Of a stretch of 64,000 nucleotides of DNA, positions 26,524-34,915 are shown in pieces. The translations under genes and the position numbers were made by a program. The first letter of the stretch is position 1. Every line of letters begins with the position of its first letter. The notes under the pieces are model-generated. The model was not told where the DNA came from. It was given only the letters and a program-made list of their open reading frames with translations, and searched no databases. The stretch is from an uncultured Verrucomicrobiales bacterium (GTDB lineage Bacteria > Verrucomicrobiota > Verrucomicrobiia > Verrucomicrobiales > Akkermansiaceae): positions 1 through 64,000 of the forward strand of contig CALFVF010000007.1 of NCBI GenBank assembly GCA_937928735.1, given 5' to 3'.

Positions 26524-26551
26524 TAATACCGATTCAAAAAACTAACTGGTA
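26524..26551 (+). repeat. Dispersed palindromic repeat, left-half copy
   Basis: TAATACCGATTCAAAAAACT followed by AACTGGTA matches the left end of the 24604 copy at 27 of 28 positions. No right end was found in the following 140 bp. It lies in the 203-bp spacer between two convergent genes. The rest of the spacer is AT-rich and holds no gene. Confidence 0.65.
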
Positions 26552-26691
26552 GAATGCGAGTGGTAGTGATTGTATATTTTTTTTGTAGTCTAGACTTTAC
26601 GAGACAGCAAAATGTGAATGAAAAACTGGGCAATTAAGTGTGCTTTTGTTAGCCTTCTTGCTCGTGAAGAATCAAATTCAGTTAGGTTTAT

Positions 26692-28086
26692 TCAAAAAGG
26701 AAGCTTTGGCATGCCACCACCACCGCCACCGAGACCCTTCATGATGTCGCCGAAGCCGCCACTGCCTCCGCCCATTTGTTTAAGCATTTGATTCATTTTG
26801 CCCTTGGATTTCATCATCTTGCGCATTTCAGAGAACTGCTTGATGAGGCGGTTGACTTCAATAATACTTCTTCCTGAGCCTGCGGCGATTCGCTTGCGTC
26901 TTGAGCCTTTGATGATCTCTGGGCGCGAGCGCTCATAGGGTGTCATGGAGAGGACAATGGCTTCCATATGACGCATGCGCTTTTCATCAAAGAGGTTGTC
27001 AGGAAGTTGCTTTTTGAGTTTCTTCATGCCCGGTAGCATACCCATGAGGCCATCGAGTGGGCCTAGATTGCGGATCATTTTCATCTGATCGAGGAAATCG
27101 GTGAAGTCGAACTTGCCCTCTTGCATGCGCTTGGCGGTTTTCATCGCATCCTCCTCGTTGATCTTGTCAGCGACTTGCTCAACCATGGAGACGACATCGC
27201 CCATGTCGAGAATCCGACTGGCCATTCTATCTGGGAAGAACTCAGTGAAGTTCTCTAGTTTCTCACCCTCGCCGATGTACTTGATAGGCTTGCCGGTGAC
27301 AGAGCGCATGGAGAGGGCGGCCCCTCCACGTGCATCGCCATCGAGCTTTGTGAGGACGATACCTGTGAGGCCGACTGCTTCATCAAAGTGCTTGGCCACA
27401 GAAACAGCTTGCTGACCAGTGGCAGCATCGGCAACGAGAAGTGTTTCTCTAGGTTCTATGAAACGTGCGAGTTCCTTGAGTTCTTCTACGAGCTTATCAT
27501 CAATTTCTTGGCGACCTGCGGTGTCAAAGATGAGTGCTGTCCCATTCTGGCCTTCTGCCCAGCTGAGGGCGTCTTTGGCGACTTTAATGAGGTCTTTCTC
27601 AGAGGCGTCTGGAGTGTAGACGGGGACATCAATCTGCTTGGCGAGTGTGGCGAGCTGCTCGATTGCCGCTGGTCGATAGAGGTCACAGGCGATGAGCAGT
27701 GGGCGTCTGCCTTCTTTCTTGAGTCGTAGCGCGAGCTTTGCTGATGTGGTGGTTTTGCCGGCACCATTGAGTCCGACCATCAGTACGCGTGCTGGTGGAT
27801 TCAGATCAAGGGGAGCTTGGTCGCCGCCGAGGAGTTCTGTGAGCTCGTCTTGGAAGATTTTGACAATTTGCTCCCCTGGTTTCACCGACTTGAGAACTTC
27901 CGCTCCCATGGCTTTTTCTTTGATGTCGGCGATGAGTTTCTTGGCGACGGAGAATTCGACATCGGCTTCGAGTAGTGCCAGGCGAATCTCACGCATGGCG
28001 TCAGAGATGTTTTTCTCACTGATCTTACCTTGGCCGCGGAGCTTGCGGAATGTGTTCTCTAGATTGTCAGAAAGTGAATTGAACAT
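26692..28086 (-). CDS. ffh: Signal recognition particle protein Ffh (SRP54)
   Basis: Ffh with 4.5S RNA recognises signal sequences on nascent chains and delivers ribosomes to FtsY. The 464-aa protein shows the N domain (1-85) and the G domain with GLNGAGKTTTSAKLA (P-loop K111), DTAGRQ and TKLDGDARGGAAL. The M domain (about 300-464) has SGRSIIEVNRLIKQF and a Met/Gly-rich tail that ends in MPKLPF. It is complete. It follows the deacetylase gene after only 5 bp, so both may share a transcript. No 4.5S RNA gene was found in the window. Confidence 0.97.
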   Translation of the reverse strand: MFNSLSDNLENTFRKLRGQGKISEKNISDAMREIRLALLEADVEFSVAKKLIADIKEKAMGAEVLKSVKPGEQIVKIFQDELTELLGGDQAPLDLNPPARVLMVGLNGAGKTTTSAKLALRLKKEGRRPLLIACDLYRPAAIEQLATLAKQIDVPVYTPDASEKDLIKVAKDALSWAEGQNGTALIFDTAGRQEIDDKLVEELKELARFIEPRETLLVADAATGQQAVSVAKHFDEAVGLTGIVLTKLDGDARGGAALSMRSVTGKPIKYIGEGEKLENFTEFFPDRMASRILDMGDVVSMVEQVADKINEEDAMKTAKRMQEGKFDFTDFLDQMKMIRNLGPLDGLMGMLPGMKKLKKQLPDNLFDEKRMRHMEAIVLSMTPYERSRPEIIKGSRRKRIAAGSGRSIIEVNRLIKQFSEMRKMMKSKGKMNQMLKQMGGGSGGFGDIMKGLGGGGGGMPKLPF

Positions 28087-28091
28087 AGAAT

Positions 28092-29429
28092 TTATGGAGT
28101 GTTAGAAATGGGATTAGGGGCTTTGGGTAGAGTCGGCTCTGTTATGGGAAGGTAGGCGGCATTTCGATTAATGGCAAATGTCCAGCGCATAGGTGCTTCA
28201 TAGTTTTTTTGTCCTTTGAGTCGCCACTGTAGTGAGACACTGCATGTGGCTGTACGAATTTTGCGGTTAATTTGGAATTGTGCCTGTTTGCTCTCTGCAC
28301 TGTACTGGTGAGGCACCTTGCCAAGCCCGGCAATTCGCATGACAAGACTACTGGGATCAATGTCTACGATATCACTGAGATCAGCGGAAATGAGGGGGAG
28401 TCTGGTGTCGATACTCTCACCGGGCTCGGGGCTGACTGGGTGAGCTGTCTTGTGGGCTGTGATGTGGACTTGCTGGCCAAGTTTGTTAGAAGAGAAAGTC
28501 GTGGCGTACTCGAAGATGCTGCTGTGAGTACCAAGGATAATGTAGCGAGGTAGTGCTTCCATGGGAGTGGTGAGCAGCACTTTTCCAGGGGTGACAGTGA
28601 AGAGGTGGTCATAGCCGAGTTCTTGCGCGAGAGGATACATTTCCTCAGTGTGGAATCCTCCCGGATAGGCGTAGGTGCTGACTGGTTGCTGGAAGCGTTT
28701 TTCAAGAAAGTCCTTAGAGGTTCCAAGTTCTTCGCGCAGGAAGGAGGTGTAGATCTCACTCCCTTGACTCTGCTGCTTCTTAATGGTGGAGGGGAATGGG
28801 TGGGAAACGGAGTGTGAGCCAATCGTGCAGCCATGCTTGATCATGTCGTGGATCATCTCTGAGGTGAGAGCTCTGCCGCCGCCATCGACGTAGTTTTTAT
28901 AAAGATAGACAGTGAAGGGGTAGCCGAATTCTTTGAGAATAGGGAAGGCTTCTGTGTAAACGGATTTCCAACCATCATCAATGGTGATGAGAATGGAGCG
29001 ATCCGCAATGGGTTTTTCCCCTCTGCGCCATGCTAAGAAATCGGCGAGTGAGATGACAGGTAGGCCGAGATCTTTGATCGCCTGCATCTGGGTGCGAAAT
29101 GTGTCTGTAGGAATGCACATTTCGGTGGCTTCTTTAGTAGAAGAGAATTCATGATACCCGAGGACTGAGACTCTCACGCCGTCTTTCTCAATCAGTTGCT
29201 CCGTGTCAGCACTGGGGGTGAGTGGTGGCGTGGTTGCCAGAGGGGTAGCTGATAAATCGGCCACATTTGTGGCACCCTCTGAGGTCTCTGAGTTTCCTGC
29301 GCTCTCTGGGTCAGTTTGAGGTGCTGTGGTTTGGCTCTGCTGTGCTGTGAGATCTTGTTGCGCACAAAGTAGCTGACTCAGGGAGAGTAAGCTGATGAAA
29401 CAAGTCAGAATGGTAAGAGAGCATCGCAT
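28092..29429 (-). CDS. Polysaccharide deacetylase family protein, exported
   Basis: The start MRCSLTIL gives a good signal peptide (1-22). A Gln/Thr/Ser/Pro-rich linker follows to about residue 85. The NodB domain contains ILITIDDGWKS (motif 1, Asp pair), IGSHSVSHP (motif 2, metal His residues) and YAYPGG (motif 3). The C-terminal 150 residues form an extra beta-rich region. Family members remove N- or O-acetyl groups from peptidoglycan, chitin or other glycans. The longer frame begins inside a repeat at 29516 and lacks a better start. It is encoded just ahead of ffh. Confidence 0.87.
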   Translation of the reverse strand: MRCSLTILTCFISLLSLSQLLCAQQDLTAQQSQTTAPQTDPESAGNSETSEGATNVADLSATPLATTPPLTPSADTEQLIEKDGVRVSVLGYHEFSSTKEATEMCIPTDTFRTQMQAIKDLGLPVISLADFLAWRRGEKPIADRSILITIDDGWKSVYTEAFPILKEFGYPFTVYLYKNYVDGGGRALTSEMIHDMIKHGCTIGSHSVSHPFPSTIKKQQSQGSEIYTSFLREELGTSKDFLEKRFQQPVSTYAYPGGFHTEEMYPLAQELGYDHLFTVTPGKVLLTTPMEALPRYIILGTHSSIFEYATTFSSNKLGQQVHITAHKTAHPVSPEPGESIDTRLPLISADLSDIVDIDPSSLVMRIAGLGKVPHQYSAESKQAQFQINRKIRTATCSVSLQWRLKGQKNYEAPMRWTFAINRNAAYLPITEPTLPKAPNPISNTP

Positions 29430-29515
29430 GTATGAGCACCGCATGAAGAGCCGCTGCAAGAATACTCTCTTCTCTGCGAATGGAAAGGCGCGATTTAGCC
29501 TTATTGCACTCTTTT

Positions 29516-29564
29516 CTAATACCAATGAGGAATTCGACCAGTTCGTTTTTTGAGTTGGTATTAG
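29516..29564 (-). repeat. Dispersed palindromic repeat, compact 49-bp copy with both ends
   Basis: The ends CTAATACCAA and TTGGTATTAG are perfect 10-bp inverted repeats. Read on the minus strand, the interior is ACTCAAAAAACGAACTGGTC then GAATTCCTCA, which joins the left and right halves seen in the 41936 and 24604 copies. This is the shortest complete form and defines the element. It lies between thrC and the deacetylase gene. Confidence 0.75.
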
Positions 29565-29647
29565 GTGTTTCGCCTCTCCTGGTAAGCGAGTAGAGGAGAA
29601 GAAAGCAGGCAGGTGGGAGGGGTGGAGAAGAGTTGGGATTTCTGCTC

Positions 29648-30955
29648 TTAGAGACCTGTGGTTTGCTCAATATAGGCCTCAAGTTCTGCTGTGTCTGGGG
29701 TGATGAGCTTGGCTTGTTTGGTCGCATTAGCGAGGCAGGCGAGGCGCTCGGGCACATCAATTTGACCAGTGCCGAGCTCTTTTTCCATGACATTGAGGAA
29801 TTTAGAAGGGTGGGCTGTTTCTAGTATCACGGTATGACTCTCTGGCGAGGCCTGTAGCCAGAGTTTGGCCGCCACATAGCCGACAGCTCCGTGTGGGTCG
29901 ATGGTGTAGCCAGTGGTTTCTTTGACCTCACGAATCGTTGTGCGAGTCTCATCATCATCCACAGCCACGCCACTGATATGCTCTCGCATGGCTTCCCAGT
30001 TATCGCCGAAGAGGTCTTTCATACGGGCGAAGTTACTTGGCGCTCCCACGTCCATAGCATTAGAAATCGTAGCCTCTGAGGGACGTGGCTTGTACTCTCC
30101 CTCAGCGAGGTACTGAGGGATGACGTCATTGATATTGGTCGCTGCCACGAAGTGGGCGATTGGCAGACCTAGACGCTGGGCAAGTAGGCCAGCGGTGAGG
30201 TTGCCAAAGTTTCCACTAGGAATGACAAAGGTGGGTTCGACTCCCGCCTCTAGTTGGCGCGCTGCATGGAAGTAGTAGAAGGCCTGAGGGATCAGGCGCG
30301 AGATATTGATACTATTGGCTGAGGTGAGATTGTGTTTGAGTGAAAACTCACGATTAAGGAAGCAGGCCTTCACCATCGCCTGGCAGTCATCAAAGGTGCC
30401 CTCCACTTCGAGGGCACTGATGTTTTCGCCCAGTGTGGTGAGTTGTTTTTCCTGGAGATCACTGACACCACCCTTAGGATAGAGAATGATCACGCGTGTT
30501 CCTGCGACTTTATGGAAGGCACTGGCCACAGCACCACCGGTGTCACCAGATGTGGCGACGAGTACGGTGAGTTCCTTATCATCATCTTGGGTGAGATAGG
30601 CCATGGTGCGTGCCATGAAGCGCGCGCCGAAGTCTTTAAACGCCAGAGTCGGGCCATGGAAGAGCTCAAGAATACTGACTTGTTTCTCAATATTCACCAC
30701 GGGAGCGTCAAAGGTGATCGCGTCGTTGACGATCGTTTTCAGATCATCGGCAGGAATACTGTCGCCAAGAATTTGATGTGCGATATGGAAGCCCATTTCT
30801 GCCAGTGACATCGTTTTCCAATTCTCCCAGAATGACTGAGGTAGAGGGGTGATGGTTTCGGGCATGTAGAGACCATTGTCTGCTGGTAGGGAGCGAATGA
30901 CGGCTTCCTTAAGGTCAACTCTTAGGTCTGGGTTATTGGTCGAGTAAAATTGCAT
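29648..30955 (-). CDS. thrC: Threonine synthase
   Basis: ThrC converts O-phosphohomoserine to threonine with PLP. The 435-aa protein has the PLP lysine K107 in LAFKDFGARF, the phosphate loop ATSGDTGGAVA, and NSINISRLIPQAFYY and PSGNFGNLTAG, all typical of the yeast/E. coli-like long branch (class II). It lies 20 bp downstream of thrB on the minus strand, forming a thrBC operon. No leader attenuator was recognised before thrB. Confidence 0.96.
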   Translation of the reverse strand: MQFYSTNNPDLRVDLKEAVIRSLPADNGLYMPETITPLPQSFWENWKTMSLAEMGFHIAHQILGDSIPADDLKTIVNDAITFDAPVVNIEKQVSILELFHGPTLAFKDFGARFMARTMAYLTQDDDKELTVLVATSGDTGGAVASAFHKVAGTRVIILYPKGGVSDLQEKQLTTLGENISALEVEGTFDDCQAMVKACFLNREFSLKHNLTSANSINISRLIPQAFYYFHAARQLEAGVEPTFVIPSGNFGNLTAGLLAQRLGLPIAHFVAATNINDVIPQYLAEGEYKPRPSEATISNAMDVGAPSNFARMKDLFGDNWEAMREHISGVAVDDDETRTTIREVKETTGYTIDPHGAVGYVAAKLWLQASPESHTVILETAHPSKFLNVMEKELGTGQIDVPERLACLANATKQAKLITPDTAELEAYIEQTTGL

Positions 30956-30975
30956 GGTTCGCAGAGTGGTGAAAG

Positions 30976-31923
30976 TTAGGCGATGACGTGAGCTCCGGTG
31001 GTATTAATGGCGGAGACGTAGAGTTGATTGGTGAGGCCGGTTTGGCTGAAAACATCAGCAACAGCAGCCCCAACACGCTTGGCGGATTCTTCTCCCTCGC
31101 AGAGTGCGAAGACAGAAGGGCCTGCTCCCGAAATAGAGAATCCGAGTGCCCCTTGAGCGATTGCTGCGCGCTTAGCGTTATAGAATTCTGGGATGAGTTT
31201 TTGGCGGTAAGGCTCGGCAATCACATCGTGGATGGAGCGAGAAATGAGGCCGAAGTCTTCCTGAATTAGGCCACAAATCAGGCCTCCGAGATTACCGCAC
31301 TGTTGAGTCGCCTTCGTGACCTCAATTTGGGTGGGGAGAATGTCGCGCGCGACCTTCGTGAGGATTTCAATATCGGGATGCACCACGGCCGCGTAGAGTT
31401 CTTTGGGGACAGGGAGCTGAGCTGTGTCGAGCTCGTGATTATCACGGATAAAGACGATGCCACCTAGTAGAGAAGGGCCGACATTATCCGCATGATAGGC
31501 GCCATCTGCACTGACTTCACCTGCCATGGCGAATGGTAAGAGCTGCTTCTTGGTTAAGGGGCGCCCCAGTAACTCATTGACCGCATAGACACCTGCGACA
31601 GAAGACGCGGCACTTGAGCCGAGACCACTGCCAAAGGGCATTTTCTTGTGAATCTCCATCTCGATGCCGACATCGAGCTTGCCTAGGTGGGCGAGGTAGT
31701 CGAGAGCGGCGACGCCAGCTGTGTTGGACTTCGCGTCTTTGGGGAGTTTTCCACCATCTCCTGTGATCTTTGTGATTCGCAGGCCAGGTTTATCGCTAAA
31801 GCGCACTACGACCTCATCACCAGGGGCGTCAATAGCAAAGCCCAGGACATCATAACCGCAGGCGACATTGGCCACAGTCGCAGGTGCGAATACTCGAATG
31901 TCTTTGGACTCAGAAGTTTGCAT
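30976..31923 (-). CDS. thrB: Homoserine kinase
   Basis: ThrB is a GHMP-family kinase that phosphorylates homoserine before threonine synthase acts. At 315 aa it is full length. The ATP loop is MPFGSGLGSSAASSVAG (about 95-111), the N-terminal strand is VFAPATVANVACGYDVLGFA, and a late GHMP motif SGAGPSVFALCEG is present. It is the first gene of the thrBC pair. The start has an AT-rich leader without a Shine-Dalgarno. Upstream is a 455-bp intergenic region shared with a divergent gene. Confidence 0.96.
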   Translation of the reverse strand: MQTSESKDIRVFAPATVANVACGYDVLGFAIDAPGDEVVVRFSDKPGLRITKITGDGGKLPKDAKSNTAGVAALDYLAHLGKLDVGIEMEIHKKMPFGSGLGSSAASSVAGVYAVNELLGRPLTKKQLLPFAMAGEVSADGAYHADNVGPSLLGGIVFIRDNHELDTAQLPVPKELYAAVVHPDIEILTKVARDILPTQIEVTKATQQCGNLGGLICGLIQEDFGLISRSIHDVIAEPYRQKLIPEFYNAKRAAIAQGALGFSISGAGPSVFALCEGEESAKRVGAAVADVFSQTGLTNQLYVSAINTTGAHVIA

Positions 31924-32122
31924 GAGCGCGCTATAACAGCCAAATTCTCACTCGGCTAGTGCGAAATGCCATAGCTGTATGGAAATACATGTGGAAATCA
32001 TGGAGAGCTCGTGTAGTCATTGGAGATTGAATCAAATGTTTGAATGTGAAAAACGTGAAAAATCTTACGAAAAGATATTGACCGAAGTCTAATTTTGGTT
32101 AGGTTGCCGACGTCGTACGACA

Positions 32123-32200
32123 AATAAGGCGAGTCGATCGAAGTTCTTTTTGGTTTTGGGTTTTTCCAGAAGAATTTTAGTCGACTCGCTTATTTTTTTT
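32123..32200 (+). ncRNA. Structured element with T-run: small RNA or leader terminator
   Basis: AATAAGGCGAGTCGA (32123-32137) pairs with TCGACTCGCTTATT (32181-32194), 14 bp with a single bulged G. Eight T residues follow (32193-32200). The 43-nt interior can form a second stem (TTCTT..TGG with CCAGAAGAA). TTAGGTT and AACCTAA flank it and could extend the base. This is a classical intrinsic terminator on the plus strand, yet no plus-strand gene precedes it. It therefore looks like the end of a short RNA or a transcription attenuator for the gene at 32379. The rest of the 31924-32378 gap shows no gene. TTGACC at 32078 might be a -35 box. Confidence 0.5.
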
Positions 32201-32378
32201 AACCTAAGTTCTCCATTGGTTTTAGGAACATTCTCTATTTAGGAGATGTATTGAATGCTGTGTTTTTTAGCTTTTCTGGGTAGTTTCTTAGTTTTGTTAG
32301 AATGCTATTGTTTGGGATGCTCACCCTTCTCAAATCTGCTCTTGCGAGATGGGGGCGGAGTGTTACTAGTTAGCAGCA

Positions 32379-33101
32379 ATGAAAAACGAAGGATACGAAA
32401 CCGACCAGATGCTCTCAGATTACCTTGGCTTTCACTTTGCCTCTGCGGCACAAGTCATGCCTTGGTCAAAGGCACTCCAAGAGCTCGCGGACTTTCCTGT
32501 GAGGACAACTCGTTATTTCGAGTCTCCGAAGGGTGGTCGCAGTCTTGACTTAGGCTGCGCTGTCGGGCGCTCTAGTTGGGAGCTCAGCCTCGTGTCTGAG
32601 GAGGTGATAGGGATTGATTTCTCCCACGCCTTTATCGATGCAGCCAATGACATGCGCGACCAAAAGAAGAGAACTATCGCCTGGCAGAGTGAAGGCTCTC
32701 AACACTCTTCTCTAGAACTCATAGCACCTGCGGGGAATGCAGATGTCATGAGCTTTGAGCAAGGGGATGCGATGTCACTGCGTGAGGATCTAGGAGCCTT
32801 TCAGCGAGTGCATGCGAGTAATCTCATTTGCCGCCTGCCTGAGCCTATGCGATTCCTAGAGCGTGTGCCTGAGCTCGTCGAGTCTGGTGGTGAGCTCGTA
32901 CTGGCGACACCATTTAGCTGGCTAGAAGAATACACCCCGAAGTCCCAGTGGCCTGAGGGAGATTCTTTTGAGTGGCTCACAGGGCATTTAGAAGAGCATT
33001 TCGAGTTCGTGCGGAGCGCGGATGAGCCATTTTTGATTCGTGAGCATGGGCGGAAGTACCAGCTTGTTTTCTCCAAGGTCAGTCACTGGAAGCGCCGCTA
33101 G
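32379..33101 (+). CDS. Putative 4-mercaptohistidine N1-methyltransferase (OvoA C-terminal-like)
   Basis: The 240-aa SAM-dependent methyltransferase has DLGCAVGRSSWELS as the SAM glycine motif and GIDFSHAFI as the acidic loop. The family signatures are YETDQMLSDYLGFHFA at the start, ASNLICRLPEP, TPFSWLEEYTPKSQWPEG and PFLIREHGRKYQLVFS at the end. These match the methyltransferase that in OvoA forms the C-terminal domain and makes ovothiol from 5-thiohistidine. Here it stands alone, and no sulfoxide synthase half is encoded in this window. The substrate is therefore inferred. It is preceded by a structured RNA element. Confidence 0.82.
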   Translation: MKNEGYETDQMLSDYLGFHFASAAQVMPWSKALQELADFPVRTTRYFESPKGGRSLDLGCAVGRSSWELSLVSEEVIGIDFSHAFIDAANDMRDQKKRTIAWQSEGSQHSSLELIAPAGNADVMSFEQGDAMSLREDLGAFQRVHASNLICRLPEPMRFLERVPELVESGGELVLATPFSWLEEYTPKSQWPEGDSFEWLTGHLEEHFEFVRSADEPFLIREHGRKYQLVFSKVSHWKRR

Positions 33102-33124
33102 ATTCTTCTGCTTGATGGGAGAAA

Positions 33125-33298
33125 CTAAGAAAAAAACTTAGTGACTAGGTAGCTCCATGAGTGGCCGCCGAAGTAGATGCCGAGAATACCAAGAATACCA
33201 GCGATAGCGGGAGGAGCTGGAGCTGGGAGCTTGAGTGCGGCGAAGAGCAAGCCGACAAGGAAGCCTGCGAGGAGAGCGAGTAGACAAGTTTGTAGCAT
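33125..33298 (-). CDS. XapX/DUF1427-type small membrane protein, 57 aa
   Basis: A short frame reads M-LQTCLLALLAGFLVGLLF, then ALKLPAPAPPAIAGILGILG and IYFGGHSW. The LPAPAPPAIAGILGI.GIY block is the hallmark of the XapX domain. Two hydrophobic helices flank the Pro-rich turn. The function is unknown. Family members are small inner-membrane proteins often found near transport or nucleoside genes. Codons are well ordered and the stop is clear. It lies downstream of gltX on the same strand, with a hairpin between. Confidence 0.8.
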   Translation of the reverse strand: MLQTCLLALLAGFLVGLLFAALKLPAPAPPAIAGILGILGIYFGGHSWSYLVTKFFS

Positions 33299-33317
33299 AG
33301 AGAACTACTTAGTCATA

Positions 33318-33360
33318 GTCAGACTGGAAGTGAACTAAAATTCGTCACTTCAAGTCTGAC
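33318..33360. repeat. Hairpin between gltX and xapX
   Basis: GTCAGACTGGAAGTGA (33318-33333) and TCACTTCAAGTCTGAC (33345-33360) pair at 15 of 16 positions around an 11-nt loop. There is no T-run, so it may be a Rho-type or processing hairpin after gltX, or a regulator of xapX. Confidence 0.55.
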
Positions 33361-33416
33361 GTATCTATCTCATCGATAGAACATTGTTTACAATGCTGCT
33401 TGTCTTTCGCCGCTCA

Positions 33417-34769
33417 CTAGGATGCGGCGAGTAATGTAATGGCGCGCTCCAGCCGCCTCACGCATTCTGCCTGCCCGAGGATTTGAATCATTTCTCCGAG
33501 ATCTGGCCCGCCGGCCATACCACTGAGTGCGACTCTCACTGGGAACATGAGTTGCCCGGGTTTGGCTTGGTTCGCCTTAGCGGTCGCCCCGATCGTGTCT
33601 TTGGCACTACTCCAGTCTGTGAGGTCTTGCCAAGATGCGGCGAGTTCTTTGAGCAGCGGGATCGCTTGCTCGTTCTTACGCACCTTTTGGGCGGCAGCTT
33701 CCTCGATCGGGTAGTCTGCATCGTAGTAAAAGGAGAGAAGCTGAGGTGCCTCTGTGAGTAAGGAGACTTTTTCTTGGATAGAAGAGGCTATTTGCTCAAA
33801 TTTTTCACCGAGTGCAGACTCTTCTGTAGGAATTGTGGGAGTTGACTTCAGATAGGGTAATACAGCTTGAGAGAATGCAGTGGGGCTGAGTTTTGCGATG
33901 TGTTGCTGATTCACCCAGCGGCACTTATCGGCATCAAACTTGGCGGGTGCGCGGTTGATATTCTCAAGACTAAAGATATCAATGAGCTCTGAGAGTTCAA
34001 AGATTTCTTGGTCATCTTTGGGCGACCAGCCAAGGAGTGTGAGGAAGTTAAACGTCGCCTTTTGCAAGTAGCCAGAGGAGGCGTACTCGGCAATGGCGGC
34101 ACCTTGATCACGCTTCGACATCTTGGACCCATCCATGTTAAGAATGAGTGGGATGTGGGCGTAGTGCGGAGGTGTGACTCCGAAGGCCTCAAAGAGCTGT
34201 AGATGCTTCGGCGTGTTCATGAGATGATCTTCCCCGCGAATGATATGGGTGAGCTTCATCTCTATATCATCGACAACATTCACGAAGTGGAAGGTGAAGC
34301 TACCATCGGAGCGCTTCACCACCATATCAGGGTTAATCTCCTCATTGGTGTAGTCAACGCTTACTTCTCCGCAGACGAGATCTTGCACTGTCATGAGCTT
34401 GCGCTCAAAGCGGAAGCGCCAAGCGCCATCATCCTCATAAACTCGTTCACTAGCGACGAGTTTCTCAAACCACTGCTGATAGATATCTGCGCGCTCACTC
34501 TGATAATAAGGGCCATAGGAGCCAGTGCTCTCGCCGCAGGCCTTTGGGCCTTCATCCCAGTCCATACCTAACCAGTCGAGACCTTGGAAGATGGCGTCTC
34601 TGGCGGCTGTGGTGTTTCTCTCTTTGTCCGTATCTTCGATTCGTAGAATAAATTTCCCCCCGTGTTTTCTCGCAAATAGCCAGTTAAACATCGCGGTGCG
34701 GGCACCCCCTACGTGGAGGTAACCAGTCGGAGAAGGGGCGAAACGTGTACGAACCTCAGGTGCTGTCAT
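33417..34769 (-). CDS. gltX: Glutamyl-tRNA synthetase
   Basis: GltX charges tRNA-Glu (and often tRNA-Gln in bacteria with GatCAB). From the MTAPEVRTRFAPSP start it has 450 aa. The class I HIGH motif is PSPTGYLHVGG and KMSKS is GSKMSKRDQG. The C-terminal anticodon-binding helices are present (AAQKVRKNEQAIPLL; FPVRVALSGMAGGPDLGE). A 12-codon upstream extension is not conserved. It is divergent from the M29 peptidase gene. Confidence 0.96.
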   Translation of the reverse strand: MTAPEVRTRFAPSPTGYLHVGGARTAMFNWLFARKHGGKFILRIEDTDKERNTTAARDAIFQGLDWLGMDWDEGPKACGESTGSYGPYYQSERADIYQQWFEKLVASERVYEDDGAWRFRFERKLMTVQDLVCGEVSVDYTNEEINPDMVVKRSDGSFTFHFVNVVDDIEMKLTHIIRGEDHLMNTPKHLQLFEAFGVTPPHYAHIPLILNMDGSKMSKRDQGAAIAEYASSGYLQKATFNFLTLLGWSPKDDQEIFELSELIDIFSLENINRAPAKFDADKCRWVNQQHIAKLSPTAFSQAVLPYLKSTPTIPTEESALGEKFEQIASSIQEKVSLLTEAPQLLSFYYDADYPIEEAAAQKVRKNEQAIPLLKELAASWQDLTDWSSAKDTIGATAKANQAKPGQLMFPVRVALSGMAGGPDLGEMIQILGQAECVRRLERAITLLAAS

Positions 34770-34915
34770 AGGGCGTGATGTAGCGCTTCTAAGAGTCGCT
34801 GACAAGTGGTGTTTTCACCTAGGGGATAGAATGGAGACAAGGTGGGAGAAGATGTTAAACCAACGAGAAAAAGACGTTCCTCAAAGAACCCCAACTGTGT
34901 AGGGTGAAACAAGTA

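Noticed and set aside
31924..32122. A threonine attenuator leader for thrB
   Set aside because: No short peptide rich in Thr/Ile codons followed by alternative hairpins was seen on the minus strand.
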